DNA from: a virus
Virus record (IMG/VR): IMGVR_UViG_3300022924_000020
Location: 1 to 47,053 of that record
Length of the DNA stretch: 47,053 nt
Direction: 5' to 3' (one strand)
Below, piece by piece: positions 40,916 through 46,375 of this stretch (within the stretch, counting starts at the first letter, position 1; each line of letters begins with the position of its first letter). A program made the position numbers and the translations under genes. Below the pieces are notes generated by a model that searched no databases, was not told the origin of the DNA, and worked only from the letters and a program-made list of their open reading frames with translations.

Positions 40916-42385
40916 ATGTCATCACAATCAGGCAAAATGCAAGACACAGTAAACACTTTTATGCACGAGATCGTGTCCGATGAACTAAGTGAAGTACTAA
41001 TGCAAACTGGTCTTAAAATTGACAAAGGAGACACAACTGGTACTAAGTTCGTAACAACTGGTCTTCACCAAGTGTTGGTACCGGCTGCAATGAGCAAAGT
41101 ACAAGGAGCTCATAACCTATTGAAGCAGTTCAAAGAAGAAGAAACTACTCGTGTTTACAACAGAGAGTACAAGAACATCTTCGTGAATGACTTCATCGTT
41201 GTTATGAACCAGGTTATTACTAAGTACTTTGGTTTGATTCACGTATCCCGTGTTGATACTACCTTACGCCCAGCCGGAAACGATTACATTCAGATCCCAA
41301 CAGGATATGACAACAATGGTAACCTGGAACATGCTAAAGGGTATGTAGGTTCTGTTCTTGCTCCGGTATGGGAAGATGCTATCATCGACATCAGAGCTAG
41401 CGGATCAATCGCAGTACTGGCCAAATTGAAGTACGAAGGACAGGTTAACGATTTCTTAGCTGATATCGAGAAGCTGTGTAAATCAACTTCAGTTGTTAAA
41501 GGTCAGTCGGTAACAGTACAGTCTGTATACGGTGGTATGCTTGCAACTCCTATCTCTCCAAAAGAGAACAAGAAGATCATCTTGAGCGATCAGAATGAGC
41601 GTATCATCGGTAACCTTATCATCCCATCATTAGCTGATCAGAGCAAAACAAGCTTGCTGTTCACTGGTGACTTTGGAACTGGTAAGACTGAGACAGCTAT
41701 CCGCGTAGGTATTGCTGGTCAGAAGAAATACAAACGTACGTTCTTCTATCTACACAACGCAGAACTATTCGCTCAGTTGATCCCGTACTTGAAGAACTAT
41801 CAGGGTTCTATTGTGTTTGTAGAGGACGTTGATCAGTTAACAGCTGGTGATCGTGACACGAACATGAACAACTTGTTAAACCAGTTAGATGGTAACGAGC
41901 TGAAAAACGTTAACTGTACTTTCATCTTCACGACCAACAACCACGAAAAGATCCACCCTGCAATGAGAAGACCAGGTCGTATCGATCAGGTAGTTCATTT
42001 TGACTACTGTGATGTTCCTACTATTGCTAAGATTTTCGAATTGTATGCAGAAGGATTCAAAGGAGCAGAAACAGTTGACTTCATGGCTGCTGCAGAGAAA
42101 GTACCAGAGAAACTTCAAGGTGCTGTGGTAGCAGAGATCGCCAGACGTGCTCAGAAATACGCAACCAAATTACACGATGGGGTTATCTCTACTGATGTAT
42201 TCATGGATGCAGTAGCTTCTATGGACAGCCACATCAAGTTCATGCGTGCAGATCAGAAGAAAGATCTTACTGCTGAAGCATTGTTGGCTCAGGTTGCTAC
42301 AATCGTTGACAAACGTGCGTACCCAGGCAACTTTGCTAACCCGGAAGTACCTAAATCAGAGGGTACTTACGCAGCATTGATCTAG
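40916..42385 (+). CDS. AAA+ ATPase, FtsH/Cdc48-like module
   Basis: 489 aa from ATG 40916 (MSSQSGKMQDTV); the longer upstream frame lies in tmRNA and terminator. Walker A is GDFGTGKT (251-258), Walker B VFVEDVDQL (about 300-308), sensor 1 TFIFTTNN, and the second region of homology AMRRPGRIDQVV carries the arginine finger. No HExxH protease site or second ATPase follows. N-terminal residues 1-230 are a separate domain, maybe for substrate. It should remodel or unfold proteins as a ring. Placement directly after tmRNA hints at work on tagged chains (inference). Confidence 0.85.
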   Translation: MSSQSGKMQDTVNTFMHEIVSDELSEVLMQTGLKIDKGDTTGTKFVTTGLHQVLVPAAMSKVQGAHNLLKQFKEEETTRVYNREYKNIFVNDFIVVMNQVITKYFGLIHVSRVDTTLRPAGNDYIQIPTGYDNNGNLEHAKGYVGSVLAPVWEDAIIDIRASGSIAVLAKLKYEGQVNDFLADIEKLCKSTSVVKGQSVTVQSVYGGMLATPISPKENKKIILSDQNERIIGNLIIPSLADQSKTSLLFTGDFGTGKTETAIRVGIAGQKKYKRTFFYLHNAELFAQLIPYLKNYQGSIVFVEDVDQLTAGDRDTNMNNLLNQLDGNELKNVNCTFIFTTNNHEKIHPAMRRPGRIDQVVHFDYCDVPTIAKIFELYAEGFKGAETVDFMAAAEKVPEKLQGAVVAEIARRAQKYATKLHDGVISTDVFMDAVASMDSHIKFMRADQKKDLTAEALLAQVATIVDKRAYPGNFANPEVPKSEGTYAALI

Positions 42386-42392
42386 TATTAAC

Positions 42393-42414
42393 GGGAGAGG
42401 AGCAATTCTCTCCC
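42393..42414 (+). terminator. Hairpin terminator candidate after the ATPase gene
   Basis: GGGAGAG, an eight-base loop and CTCTCCC pair perfectly over 7 bp just after the stop. The following tail is only weakly T-rich, so it may also be a processing stem. Confidence 0.55.
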
Positions 42415-42427
42415 TTACAAACTACTC

Positions 42428-42655
42428 ATGAATAGAGCACAGGATTTAAAACAGAACTTTTTAAGCGTAGATCGCAAGATAGCTATGAGTTCACAAGGTG
42501 ACTACTTTAGAGTAGGAGATACAGTTAAGCACGAAGGTGCTTCTGATACTGAATCTGCTGTTATAAAGAAGTTTACTATCGACAGAACTACAGAAGAAGT
42601 AAAGGCATATACAACAAAAGGTCATTGTCATATAGACTTTTTGTACTGTCCCTAA
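42428..42655 (+). CDS. Small SH3-like unknown protein
   Basis: 75 aa, starting MNRAQDLKQNFLSVDRK. After a helix, YFRVGDTVKHEGAS and a strand-rich end (VKAYTTKGHCHIDFLY) suggest a small beta barrel, like the gene at 29090. It follows the ATPase and lies upstream of the tRNA-array promoter. Function unknown. Confidence 0.5.
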   Translation: MNRAQDLKQNFLSVDRKIAMSSQGDYFRVGDTVKHEGASDTESAVIKKFTIDRTTEEVKAYTTKGHCHIDFLYCP

Positions 42656-42674
42656 CTTTTTTCTGCAGAAAACA

Positions 42675-42705
42675 TTTGGTAATCTCAATGGTATTAGTAC
42701 CTTTG
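42675..42705 (+). promoter_or_regulatory. Bacteroidota-type promoter of the tRNA array
   Basis: TTTG (42675-42678), a 19 nt spacer and TACCTTTG (42698-42705) match the consensus exactly. The predicted start at about 42712 lies next to the first tRNA (42714), so the array transcript would begin nearly at a tRNA 5' end. Confidence 0.8.
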
Positions 42706-42713
42706 TATCATAG

Positions 42714-42787
42714 TGCGATGTAGAGGAGAGGCCGTCCTCAGGAGTCTCATAAACTTCAGATCACCAGTTCGAATCTGGTCATCGCTA
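42714..42787 (+). tRNA. tRNA-Met (CAT)
   Basis: Anticodon stem GGAGT-CTCATAA-ACTTC and T arm ACCAG-TTCGAAT-CTGGT. The acceptor TGCGATG/CATCGCT has a U1-U72 mismatch, as in initiators, but the anticodon stem lacks the three G-C pairs of an initiator. It could be Met or an Ile (k2C-type) tRNA. First in the array. Confidence 0.85.
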
Positions 42788-42803
42788 CCTAAGATACAAA
42801 ACT

Positions 42804-42902
42804 ATGAAAAGAGAACAGTATATACTCATCCCGTCGAATCAAGCCTTCTTAGGCAGTGATAAGACACGTGTGCATGTATGTACCGGGCTTGGAGTATCAT
42901 AG
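42804..42902 (+). CDS. Possible small gene between tRNAs
   Basis: 32 aa from ATG 42804 (MKREQYILIPSNQAFL), ending just before a clear terminator. The A-rich start context AAGATACAAAACT is normal for this phage. Too short for a firm call; could be a leader peptide. Confidence 0.35.
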   Translation: MKREQYILIPSNQAFLGSDKTRVHVCTGLGVS

Positions 42903-42923
42903 AGAGATTATCTAATAGTACTT

Positions 42924-42957
42924 AAAACCCGGTTCCTTCAACAGAATCGGGTTTTTT
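42924..42957 (+). terminator. Strong intrinsic terminator within the array
   Basis: CCCGGTTC and GAATCGGG (one G-T pair) form a stem after AAAA and before TTTTTT. It separates tRNA-Met and the small gene from the rest of the array. Confidence 0.85.
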
Positions 42958-42962
42958 GATTT

Positions 42963-43036
42963 GGAGCCGCAGCATATTGGCGCATGGCGCCTCGTTGTCA
43001 GCGAGGAGATTACGGGTTCAATTCCCGTCGGTTCCG
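42963..43036 (+). tRNA. tRNA-Asp (GTC)
   Basis: Acceptor GGAGCCG/CGGTTCC, anticodon stem CCTCG-TTGTCAG-CGAGG and T arm ACGGG-TTCAATT-CCCGT. Clear class I tRNA with a short D stem. Confidence 0.9.
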
Positions 43037-43112
43037 CTAGGGTTACTACTAAACTTGTAATAGGAAGTAGCGTTGAGCAGGCCACGACTGCCGATATTAA
43101 GGCGTGGTGCAG
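43037..43112 (+). other. Array spacer with a bulged hairpin
   Basis: 76 nt between tRNAs with CCAC/GTGG and GCC/GGC pairing around GATATTAA. No gene or tRNA. Confidence 0.35.
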
Positions 43113-43184
43113 GCGAGATAAGCATAAGTGGTAATGTACCGGGCTTCCACCCCGGGGAACACGGTTCGACTCCGTGATTTCGCT
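43113..43184 (+). tRNA. tRNA-Gly (TCC)
   Basis: Acceptor GCGAGAT/ATTTCGC, anticodon stem CCGGG-CTTCCAC-CCCGG and T arm CACGG-TTCGACT-CCGTG. Discriminator T, as common for Gly. Confidence 0.9.
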
Positions 43185-43328
43185 CAAACAGTACTGTTGA
43201 AGTACTGTAGAATGTTCGTTGACATCTTGGTATTAAAAGATTACGTTGCAGGAAACAAGGTCTTTGGGACAGACGAGTAAGTCTCTGTATAACTCAATGT
43301 AAAGGCGACCTGAGTTCGCGACGTAAAT
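43185..43328 (+). other. Array spacer with several hairpins
   Basis: 144 nt without a gene. CAGTACT/AGTACTG (43189-43207), ACAGAC/GTCTCTGT (about 43269-43288) and AACTCA/TGAGTT (43291-43316) each form stems. TGTAAA lies at 43298 in the last loop. Confidence 0.4.
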
Positions 43329-43431
43329 GGGGGAATTCCGGGCATGACGATCCCGGGGCTCCGCGCATCAGGCTAGATCTGGTGCAGGGAGCTAGCGAAA
43401 GCTTGTGGTGGTTTGAATCCACTGTCCCCCA
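43329..43431 (+). tRNA. Giant tRNA-like element with long anticodon arm
   Basis: 103 nt. Acceptor GGGGGAA/GTCCCCC, D-like stem CCGGG/CCCGG without GG in its loop, then GCTCC/GGAGC stacked on GCATCAG-GCTAGAT-CTGGTGC, a small AGC-GAAA-GCT hairpin in the variable position and a T arm (GGTGG-TTTGAAT-CCACT) with U at position 56. The apical loop centre is TAG or CTA, depending on the frame. A cloverleaf by topology, but not a normal tRNA. Confidence 0.5.
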
Positions 43432-43435
43432 CTAT

Positions 43436-43505
43436 GGGCCGTATTTCGATGGCAGAGCGCTTCTTTTGCAAGGAAGATGAGAGGGTTCGAATCCCTACGT
43501 GTCCA
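43436..43505 (+). tRNA. tRNA-Ala (TGC)
   Basis: 70 nt. Acceptor starts GGG with a G3-U70 pair, the alanine identity signal, but contains a bulge further in. Anticodon arm CTTCT-TTTGCAA-GGAAG is clear, the D arm is reduced, and the T arm has AGGG-TTCGAAT-CCCT. A compact tRNA-Ala. Confidence 0.8.
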
Positions 43506-43506
43506 C

Positions 43507-43743
43507 ATGAACACAATAACAACAAACGACATCAAGAAAGCTCTGTTTGTACAGAAGCCAATCACTATCTTCTCTTATGCAGACAAAGAAGGTCTTCATT
43601 ATACCACAGCTAAACCAGTCCTATTCGGTACTGAGTTGCTTATGGTACTATTTAAGATCCCTTATGCAGAGGTAGAAGCTAAGTTTGACTCAACTATGCC
43701 ATCAACACTGATGACTAAATGGGCTTATCTTGAACAACAGTAA
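43507..43743 (+). CDS. Small unknown protein within the tRNA array
   Basis: 78 aa from ATG 43507 (MNTITTNDIKKALFVQ), which begins 1 nt after tRNA-Ala; the longer frame would start inside that tRNA. Mixed alpha/beta (TIFSYADKEGLHYTTAKPV, LLMVLFKIPYAEVEAKF). It lies on the tRNA transcript, so it would be freed by tRNA processing. No membrane segment; function unknown. Confidence 0.55.
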   Translation: MNTITTNDIKKALFVQKPITIFSYADKEGLHYTTAKPVLFGTELLMVLFKIPYAEVEAKFDSTMPSTLMTKWAYLEQQ

Positions 43744-43748
43744 CATCA

Positions 43749-43820
43749 TGAAGCATGGTGTAACTGGAAGCATTTGACACTTTGAATGTCAAGGCGCCGG
43801 CTCGACTCCGGCTGCTTCAT
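43749..43820 (+). tRNA. tRNA-Gln (TTG)
   Basis: Acceptor TGAAGCA/TGCTTCA, anticodon arm TGACA-CTTTGAA-TGTCA and T arm GCCGG-CTCGACT-CCGGC with C at position 54. Clear. Confidence 0.88.
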
Positions 43821-43824
43821 CTAA

Positions 43825-43896
43825 TGGGGAGTAGTATAATTGGCAGTGCCTCGCCCTCTGACGGCGATAGTCTTGGTTCGATCCCAAGCACCCCAT
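43825..43896 (+). tRNA. tRNA-Gln (CTG)
   Basis: Acceptor TGGGG-type with one internal A-A mismatch (TGGGGAG/CACCCCA), anticodon arm TCGCC-CTCTGAC-GGCGA and T arm CTTGG-TTCGATC-CCAAG. Starts 4 nt after the TTG tRNA. Confidence 0.88.
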
Positions 43897-43979
43897 CCAC
43901 AGCTGAGCTGTAAACGACTGACGTCACGTTATAACGTCACTAAGTAGCCATGCGAGAACCACACTCCGGGCTACTATTT
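43897..43979 (+). other. Array spacer with 7 bp hairpin and TGTAAA motif
   Basis: TGTAAA at 43909, an ACGTTATAACGT palindrome at about 43927 and a perfect AGTAGCC/GGCTACT stem (43943-43975) that ends 4 nt before tRNA-Arg. Confidence 0.4.
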
Positions 43980-44051
43980 CTCTCTTTAGTTCAATGGACA
44001 GAATGCTGGGCTACGAACCCGGTGATATACGTTCGAGTCGTATAGGAGAGA
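43980..44051 (+). tRNA. tRNA-Arg (ACG)
   Basis: Acceptor CTCTCTT/AGGAGAG, anticodon arm CTGGG-CTACGAA-CCCGG and T arm ATACG-TTCGAGT-CGTAT. Clear; A34 suggests wobble inosine by a host deaminase. Confidence 0.9.
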
Positions 44052-44055
44052 CCAT

Positions 44056-44127
44056 GCCCGGTAAACATAGATGGCGATGTGCTAGTCTTGTAAACTAGAT
44101 AGTTCGGCTCGAGTCCGGAACTGGGCT
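44056..44127 (+). tRNA. tRNA-Thr (TGT)
   Basis: Acceptor GCCCGGT/ACTGGGC, D stem ACAT/ATGT, anticodon arm CTAGT-CTTGTAA-ACTAG and T arm TTCGG-CTCGAGT-CCGGA. Clear. Confidence 0.9.
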
Positions 44128-44193
44128 CTAGGAGGTATACGGGTGGGGCTGCGTTGCGAAAGCATGTAAGTCACCTACCCACTCCTCTATTAT
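44128..44193 (+). other. Array spacer with nested hairpin
   Basis: GGAG/CTCC encloses GGGT-GG/CC-TACCC pairing with TGC/GCA inside. No TTC-type T arm, so not a tRNA. Confidence 0.4.
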
Positions 44194-44265
44194 CTCTCGG
44201 TCGTTTAACGGATAGGACCTCAGACTTCTAATCTGAGTATGGGAGTTCGATTCTCTCTCGAGAGA
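44194..44265 (+). tRNA. tRNA-Arg (TCT)
   Basis: Acceptor CTCTCGG/TCGAGAG, anticodon arm TCAGA-CTTCTAA-TCTGA and T arm GGGAG-TTCGATT-CTCTC. Clear. Confidence 0.9.
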
Positions 44266-44275
44266 CACTACAATA

Positions 44276-44364
44276 GGAAGAGTGGCTGAGTTGGTTTAAG
44301 GCAACGGGTTGCTAACTCGTCGGGGCTGAGATGACTCCCCTGGGTTCGAATCCCAGTTCTTCCT
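44276..44364 (+). tRNA. tRNA-Ser (GCT)
   Basis: 89 nt class II. Acceptor GGAAGAG/TTCTTCC, anticodon arm ACGGG-TTGCTAA-CTCGT, long variable arm, and T arm CTGGG-TTCGAAT-CCCAG. Clear. Confidence 0.92.
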
Positions 44365-44366
44365 CT

Positions 44367-44443
44367 GCTGACGTATATCCTCAAGCTTATACCTTGTAGA
44401 AAGATTAATTGGTCACATGGGAGTTCAAGTCTCCTCGTCAGTA
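44367..44443 (+). tRNA. tRNA-like element, no readable anticodon arm
   Basis: 77 nt. Acceptor GCTGACG/CGTCAGT and T arm GGGAG-TTCAAGT-CTCCT are good. The middle has no GG D loop, and the anticodon arm does not fold: candidates such as ACCTTGTAGAAAG fail to pair well. Possibly a decayed tRNA or a different structure. Confidence 0.4.
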
Positions 44444-44496
44444 CTACATCGCGTAACAGCCTATTTCCCCGCGATTCACCCAATAGGGAAGGCTTT
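44444..44496 (+). other. Array spacer with alternative hairpins
   Basis: ATCGCG/CGCGAT and a bulged GCCT-TTCCC/GGGAAGGC stem overlap, so only one can form at a time. The second ends in CTTTCTTC and could terminate. Confidence 0.35.
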
Positions 44497-44567
44497 CTTC
44501 TGGTGGCGTAATGGTAGCGTAGCTGTTTTACATGCAGTTGGCGGTAGTTCGATTCTACCTCGGAAGA
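44497..44567 (+). tRNA. tRNA-Val (TAC)
   Basis: Acceptor CTTCTGG/TCGGAAG, anticodon arm GCTGT-TTTACAT-GCAGT and T arm GGTAG-TTCGATT-CTACC. D stem is weak (GC/GC). Confidence 0.8.
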
Positions 44568-44620
44568 CTGGTCGACGACTTGAGAGGATGCACGACGGTA
44601 AATAAAGTCCCCTCACTTAT
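44568..44620 (+). other. Array spacer, weak hairpin
   Basis: GAGAGG and CCCCTC can pair around GATGCACGACGGTAAAT. No gene. Confidence 0.3.
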
Positions 44621-44703
44621 GGAAGGTAGCGTCTATTGGTAGACATCCTGATTTGAAATCAGGCGCGGGGTGCAAGCTCAGGGTTCGAATCCTATACCTT
44701 CCG
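44621..44703 (+). tRNA. tRNA-Ser (TGA)
   Basis: 83 nt class II. Acceptor GGAAGGT/ACCTTCC, anticodon arm CCTGA-TTTGAAA-TCAGG and a variable arm. The T stem is imperfect beyond three pairs. Discriminator G, as for Ser. Confidence 0.88.
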
Positions 44704-44748
44704 CGAGCGCCCTGATAGATGGCCGAATGTAAATAGTCTATCACATTT
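44704..44748 (+). other. Array spacer with possible pseudoknot
   Basis: TGATAGA (44713) and TCTATCA (44737) form 7 bp, and AATG in the loop can pair with CATT downstream (44744-44747). TGTAAA is at 44728. A compact H-type pseudoknot just before tRNA-Tyr. Confidence 0.4.
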
Positions 44749-44833
44749 GCCTTAGCGTCAGAGTTGGAGAGCTTGAAGCGGTCTGTAAAACCGTTGTCGC
44801 AAGACTTACTAGGTTCGAATCCTAGATGAGGCA
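44749..44833 (+). tRNA. tRNA-Tyr (GTA)
   Basis: 85 nt class II. Acceptor GCCTTAG/ATGAGGC (last pair mismatched), anticodon arm GCGGT-CTGTAAA-ACCGT, variable arm, T arm CTAGG-TTCGAAT-CCTAG. Discriminator A. Confidence 0.88.
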
Positions 44834-44920
44834 CAATGAAGGATGACGCTACACAGAGAAAGAAAGAGAAAAAGTAGGTTAAGATGAATTGAGGTATGCA
44901 CTGTAAAAGCAATCTCACTT
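44834..44920 (+). other. Array spacer with TGTAAA motif
   Basis: Gene-free except for a 13-codon open frame that is probably chance. TGTAAA at 44902 and weak GAG/CTC pairing before tRNA-Asn. Confidence 0.3.
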
Positions 44921-45005
44921 GTTTGGGTCGCCCAAGAGGCCGAAGGGTCCGGACTGTTAATCCGGTGACGAAAGTCCATCGTAGGTTCGAATCCTACCCC
45001 AAACG
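44921..45005 (+). tRNA. Class II-shaped tRNA-Asn (GTT)
   Basis: 85 nt. Acceptor GTTTGGG/CCCAAAC, anticodon arm CCGGA-CTGTTAA-TCCGG and T arm GTAGG-TTCGAAT-CCTAC. The variable arm is long (about 15 nt with GAC-GAAA-GTC), as in Tyr/Ser/Leu tRNAs, and the D region looks like tRNA-Tyr. Asn tRNAs normally have five variable bases. Discriminator G. A chimera-like tRNA. Confidence 0.85.
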
Positions 45006-45077
45006 CTGGGAGTTATGTGTAGACAGAGGAACACTTCAGATAGGTATCCGCTAGCCAACTGTAAATGGCTGCGACAT
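45006..45077 (+). other. Array spacer with TGTAAA hairpin
   Basis: AGCCA and TGGCT close a loop containing TGTAAA (45060). Lies 13 nt before tRNA-Ile. Confidence 0.35.
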
Positions 45078-45150
45078 CGGTAGGTATCACAACTGGTAGT
45101 GAACTGCTCTGATACGGCAGGCTATGAAGGTTCAACTCCTTCCTTACCGA
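45078..45150 (+). tRNA. tRNA-Ile (GAT)
   Basis: Acceptor CGGTAGG/CTTACCG, D stem TCAC/GTGA, anticodon arm CTGCT-CTGATAC-GGCAG and T arm GAAGG-TTCAACT-CCTTC. Clear. Confidence 0.9.
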
Positions 45151-45224
45151 CAGAGGTGGAAATAAGGGGGTAATGTTCCTTCGTGTAAAATACGTGGTCT
45201 AAAATCATAGGACGCCACCCATTT
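45151..45224 (+). other. Array spacer, possibly a decayed tRNA
   Basis: GGTGG and CCACC close 60 nt that include CGT-GTAAAAT-ACG and GTCTA/TAGGAC stems. The outline resembles a tRNA but no T loop remains. TGTAAA at 45184. Confidence 0.35.
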
Positions 45225-45297
45225 GGAGCCCAAGCTAACTTGGTAGAAGCACTGGTCTGAAAAACCAGAGGATGTGGATCGAAACCACAGAGCTCCA
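45225..45297 (+). tRNA. tRNA-Phe (GAA)
   Basis: Acceptor GGAGCCC/GAGCTCC (one C-A mismatch), anticodon arm CTGGT-CTGAAAA-ACCAG and T arm TGTGG-ATCGAAA-CCACA with A at position 54. Clear. Confidence 0.85.
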
Positions 45298-45326
45298 CAG
45301 CTGCTACTAGGCAGTAACATCGAACA

Positions 45327-45686
45327 ATGAACAAAGTACTATTAACACTAATGCTCACAGTTCTCCTGATAGGATCGAGCTGTAAGAAAGTTTACAATTA
45401 CCCGGAGAAGCAACAGAGTAACGTAGGTAAACCACAAGACGTAGCACCATCAACTGGTGAGATCTCTGTATCAACACAGGCTGAGATCACAAGTAGAACT
45501 TGGATAGCTACAAAACATTACGGTTACACAGACGATCAGAAGAATGACGTTCGTCAGATCAAGTTCGTCAGTGGACAATATACAGTTACAGTAAAACGCA
45601 TGCCAGCTACACTTTTCTGGTCTCCTGACTTTAAAGAAGGAACTACGGTGAGTGGTAGTACTGTCTGGGATCTGTATCAACTGTAG
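45327..45686 (+). CDS. Predicted lipoprotein within the tRNA array
   Basis: 119 aa. The N terminus MNKVLLTLMLTVLLIGSSCKK is a Bacteroidota lipoprotein signal with lipidation at Cys19. The mature chain has Tyr/Asn/Pro, then beta-rich sequence (SRTWIATKHYGYTDDQKNDV, QYTVTVKRMPATLFW). It would be exported and anchored in the outer or inner membrane. A surface role such as superinfection exclusion or receptor masking is plausible. It sits between tRNA-Phe and tRNA-Lys. Confidence 0.65.
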   Translation: MNKVLLTLMLTVLLIGSSCKKVYNYPEKQQSNVGKPQDVAPSTGEISVSTQAEITSRTWIATKHYGYTDDQKNDVRQIKFVSGQYTVTVKRMPATLFWSPDFKEGTTVSGSTVWDLYQL

Positions 45687-45693
45687 TTCCCTT

Positions 45694-45767
45694 GCCCTCT
45701 TAGCTCAGTTGGTTAGAGTACGAGATTCTTAATCTTGGGGTCCTGAGTTCGATCCTCAGAGGGGGCA
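45694..45767 (+). tRNA. tRNA-Lys (CTT)
   Basis: Acceptor GCCCTCT/AGGGGGC, anticodon arm CGAGA-TTCTTAA-TCTTG and T arm CTGAG-TTCGATC-CTCAG. Begins 8 nt after the lipoprotein stop. Clear. Confidence 0.9.
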
Positions 45768-45852
45768 CCGATAGGCAGAGAGACGAACTGGCTTAAAGAA
45801 ACGCGTCGGTATGGGAGTACTGATCAGACCATCCCTGAGGTTAGATCATCTT
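45768..45852 (+). other. Array spacer with hairpins
   Basis: ACCGA/TCGGT and ATGG/CCAT pairings; no gene. Ends at an 11 bp inverted repeat. Confidence 0.35.
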
Positions 45853-45949
45853 TATTCTCCGGATAGGCCGTACATGGCAAACTCAAAGTCCCTGTAACAG
45901 CAGGATTACTAGAGGACGGTTCGAGTCCGAGGTGGATTTCCGGAGAATA
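45853..45949 (+). tRNA. Large tRNA-like stem-loop with 11 bp closing helix
   Basis: TATTCTCCGGA and TCCGGAGAATA form an 11 bp perfect stem closing 97 nt that include GGAC-GGTTCGA-GTCC or a GACGG-TTCGAGT-CCGAG T-like arm, CCTG-CAGG, and GCC-GGC stems. It does not fit a canonical cloverleaf: the 3' acceptor and T arm are separated by extra bases. Decayed or novel structure. Confidence 0.4.
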
Positions 45950-45952
45950 CCG

Positions 45953-46025
45953 GCCCTTGTAGCAGACCGGTTGTAGGCAACAGGTTTTTACCCTGTGAGG
46001 CGTGGTTCGACTCCACGCGGGGGCA
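45953..46025 (+). tRNA. tRNA-Lys (TTT)
   Basis: Acceptor GCCCTTG/CGGGGGC, anticodon arm ACAGG-TTTTTAC-CCTGT and T arm CGTGG-TTCGACT-CCACG. D stem weak. Clear overall. Confidence 0.85.
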
Positions 46026-46029
46026 CAAT

Positions 46030-46102
46030 GTGGAGATGTCCGAGCGGCGTTAGGTGATGCTCTGCAACAGCATTTACATGGGTTCAAGTCCCATTCTCCA
46101 CT
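46030..46102 (+). tRNA. tRNA-Cys (GCA)
   Basis: Acceptor GTGGAGA/TCTCCAC, anticodon arm ATGCT-CTGCAAC-AGCAT and T arm ATGGG-TTCAAGT-CCCAT. Discriminator T, as in Cys tRNAs. Confidence 0.9.
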
Positions 46103-46108
46103 CTATTT

Positions 46109-46184
46109 CGGGCAGTATAGGAGTCTGGTTTATCTAACCTCACTTGGACTGAGGAGCACGCAGGTTCGAATCCTGCCTGCCCGA
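46109..46184 (+). tRNA. tRNA-Pro (TGG)
   Basis: Acceptor CGGGCAG/CTGCCCG, anticodon arm CCTCA-CTTGGAC-TGAGG and T arm GCAGG-TTCGAAT-CCTGC. Clear. Confidence 0.9.
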
Positions 46185-46247
46185 CTAACTATTGAGTTGT
46201 GAAAGTCGTAAGACATATAATCAGCTAAAGGGAGTTCACTGCAATAC
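46185..46247 (+). other. Array spacer with GTC-GTAA-GAC hairpin
   Basis: TATTG/CAATA closes a stretch containing a GTC-GTAA-GAC tetraloop hairpin. No gene. Confidence 0.35.
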
Positions 46248-46321
46248 TGGGATATAGCTTAATTGGCTAAAGCACCCACTGACGGCAGGGGAGGATATAG
46301 GTTCAAGTCCTTTTATCCCAG
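46248..46321 (+). tRNA. tRNA-like, possibly Val (GAC)
   Basis: Acceptor TGGGATA/TATCCCA, D stem GCTT/AAGC, T arm ATAGG-TTCAAGT-CCTTT (one mismatch). The anticodon stem pairs badly: CCC/GGG can pair only with extra mismatches around CTGACGG, whose centre reads GAC. Specificity uncertain. Confidence 0.5.
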
Positions 46322-46329
46322 CTAAAACG

Positions 46330-46347
46330 AGGCGTCGGTTTACGCCT
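46330..46347 (+). repeat. Perfect hairpin AGGCGT/ACGCCT
   Basis: Six pairs around CGGTTT in the spacer before tRNA-His. The following CCTTTAG is weakly T-rich, so termination is doubtful. Confidence 0.5.
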
Positions 46348-46375
46348 ACCTTTAGTACTCAATAGTTTTTAAATG

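Noticed and set aside
43189-43207. CAGTACT/AGTACTG hairpin as a terminator
   Set aside because: No T tract follows; more likely a spacer structure.
44836-44877. 13-codon open frame between tRNA-Tyr and tRNA-Asn
   Set aside because: Too short, basic low-complexity content, no leader; probably chance.
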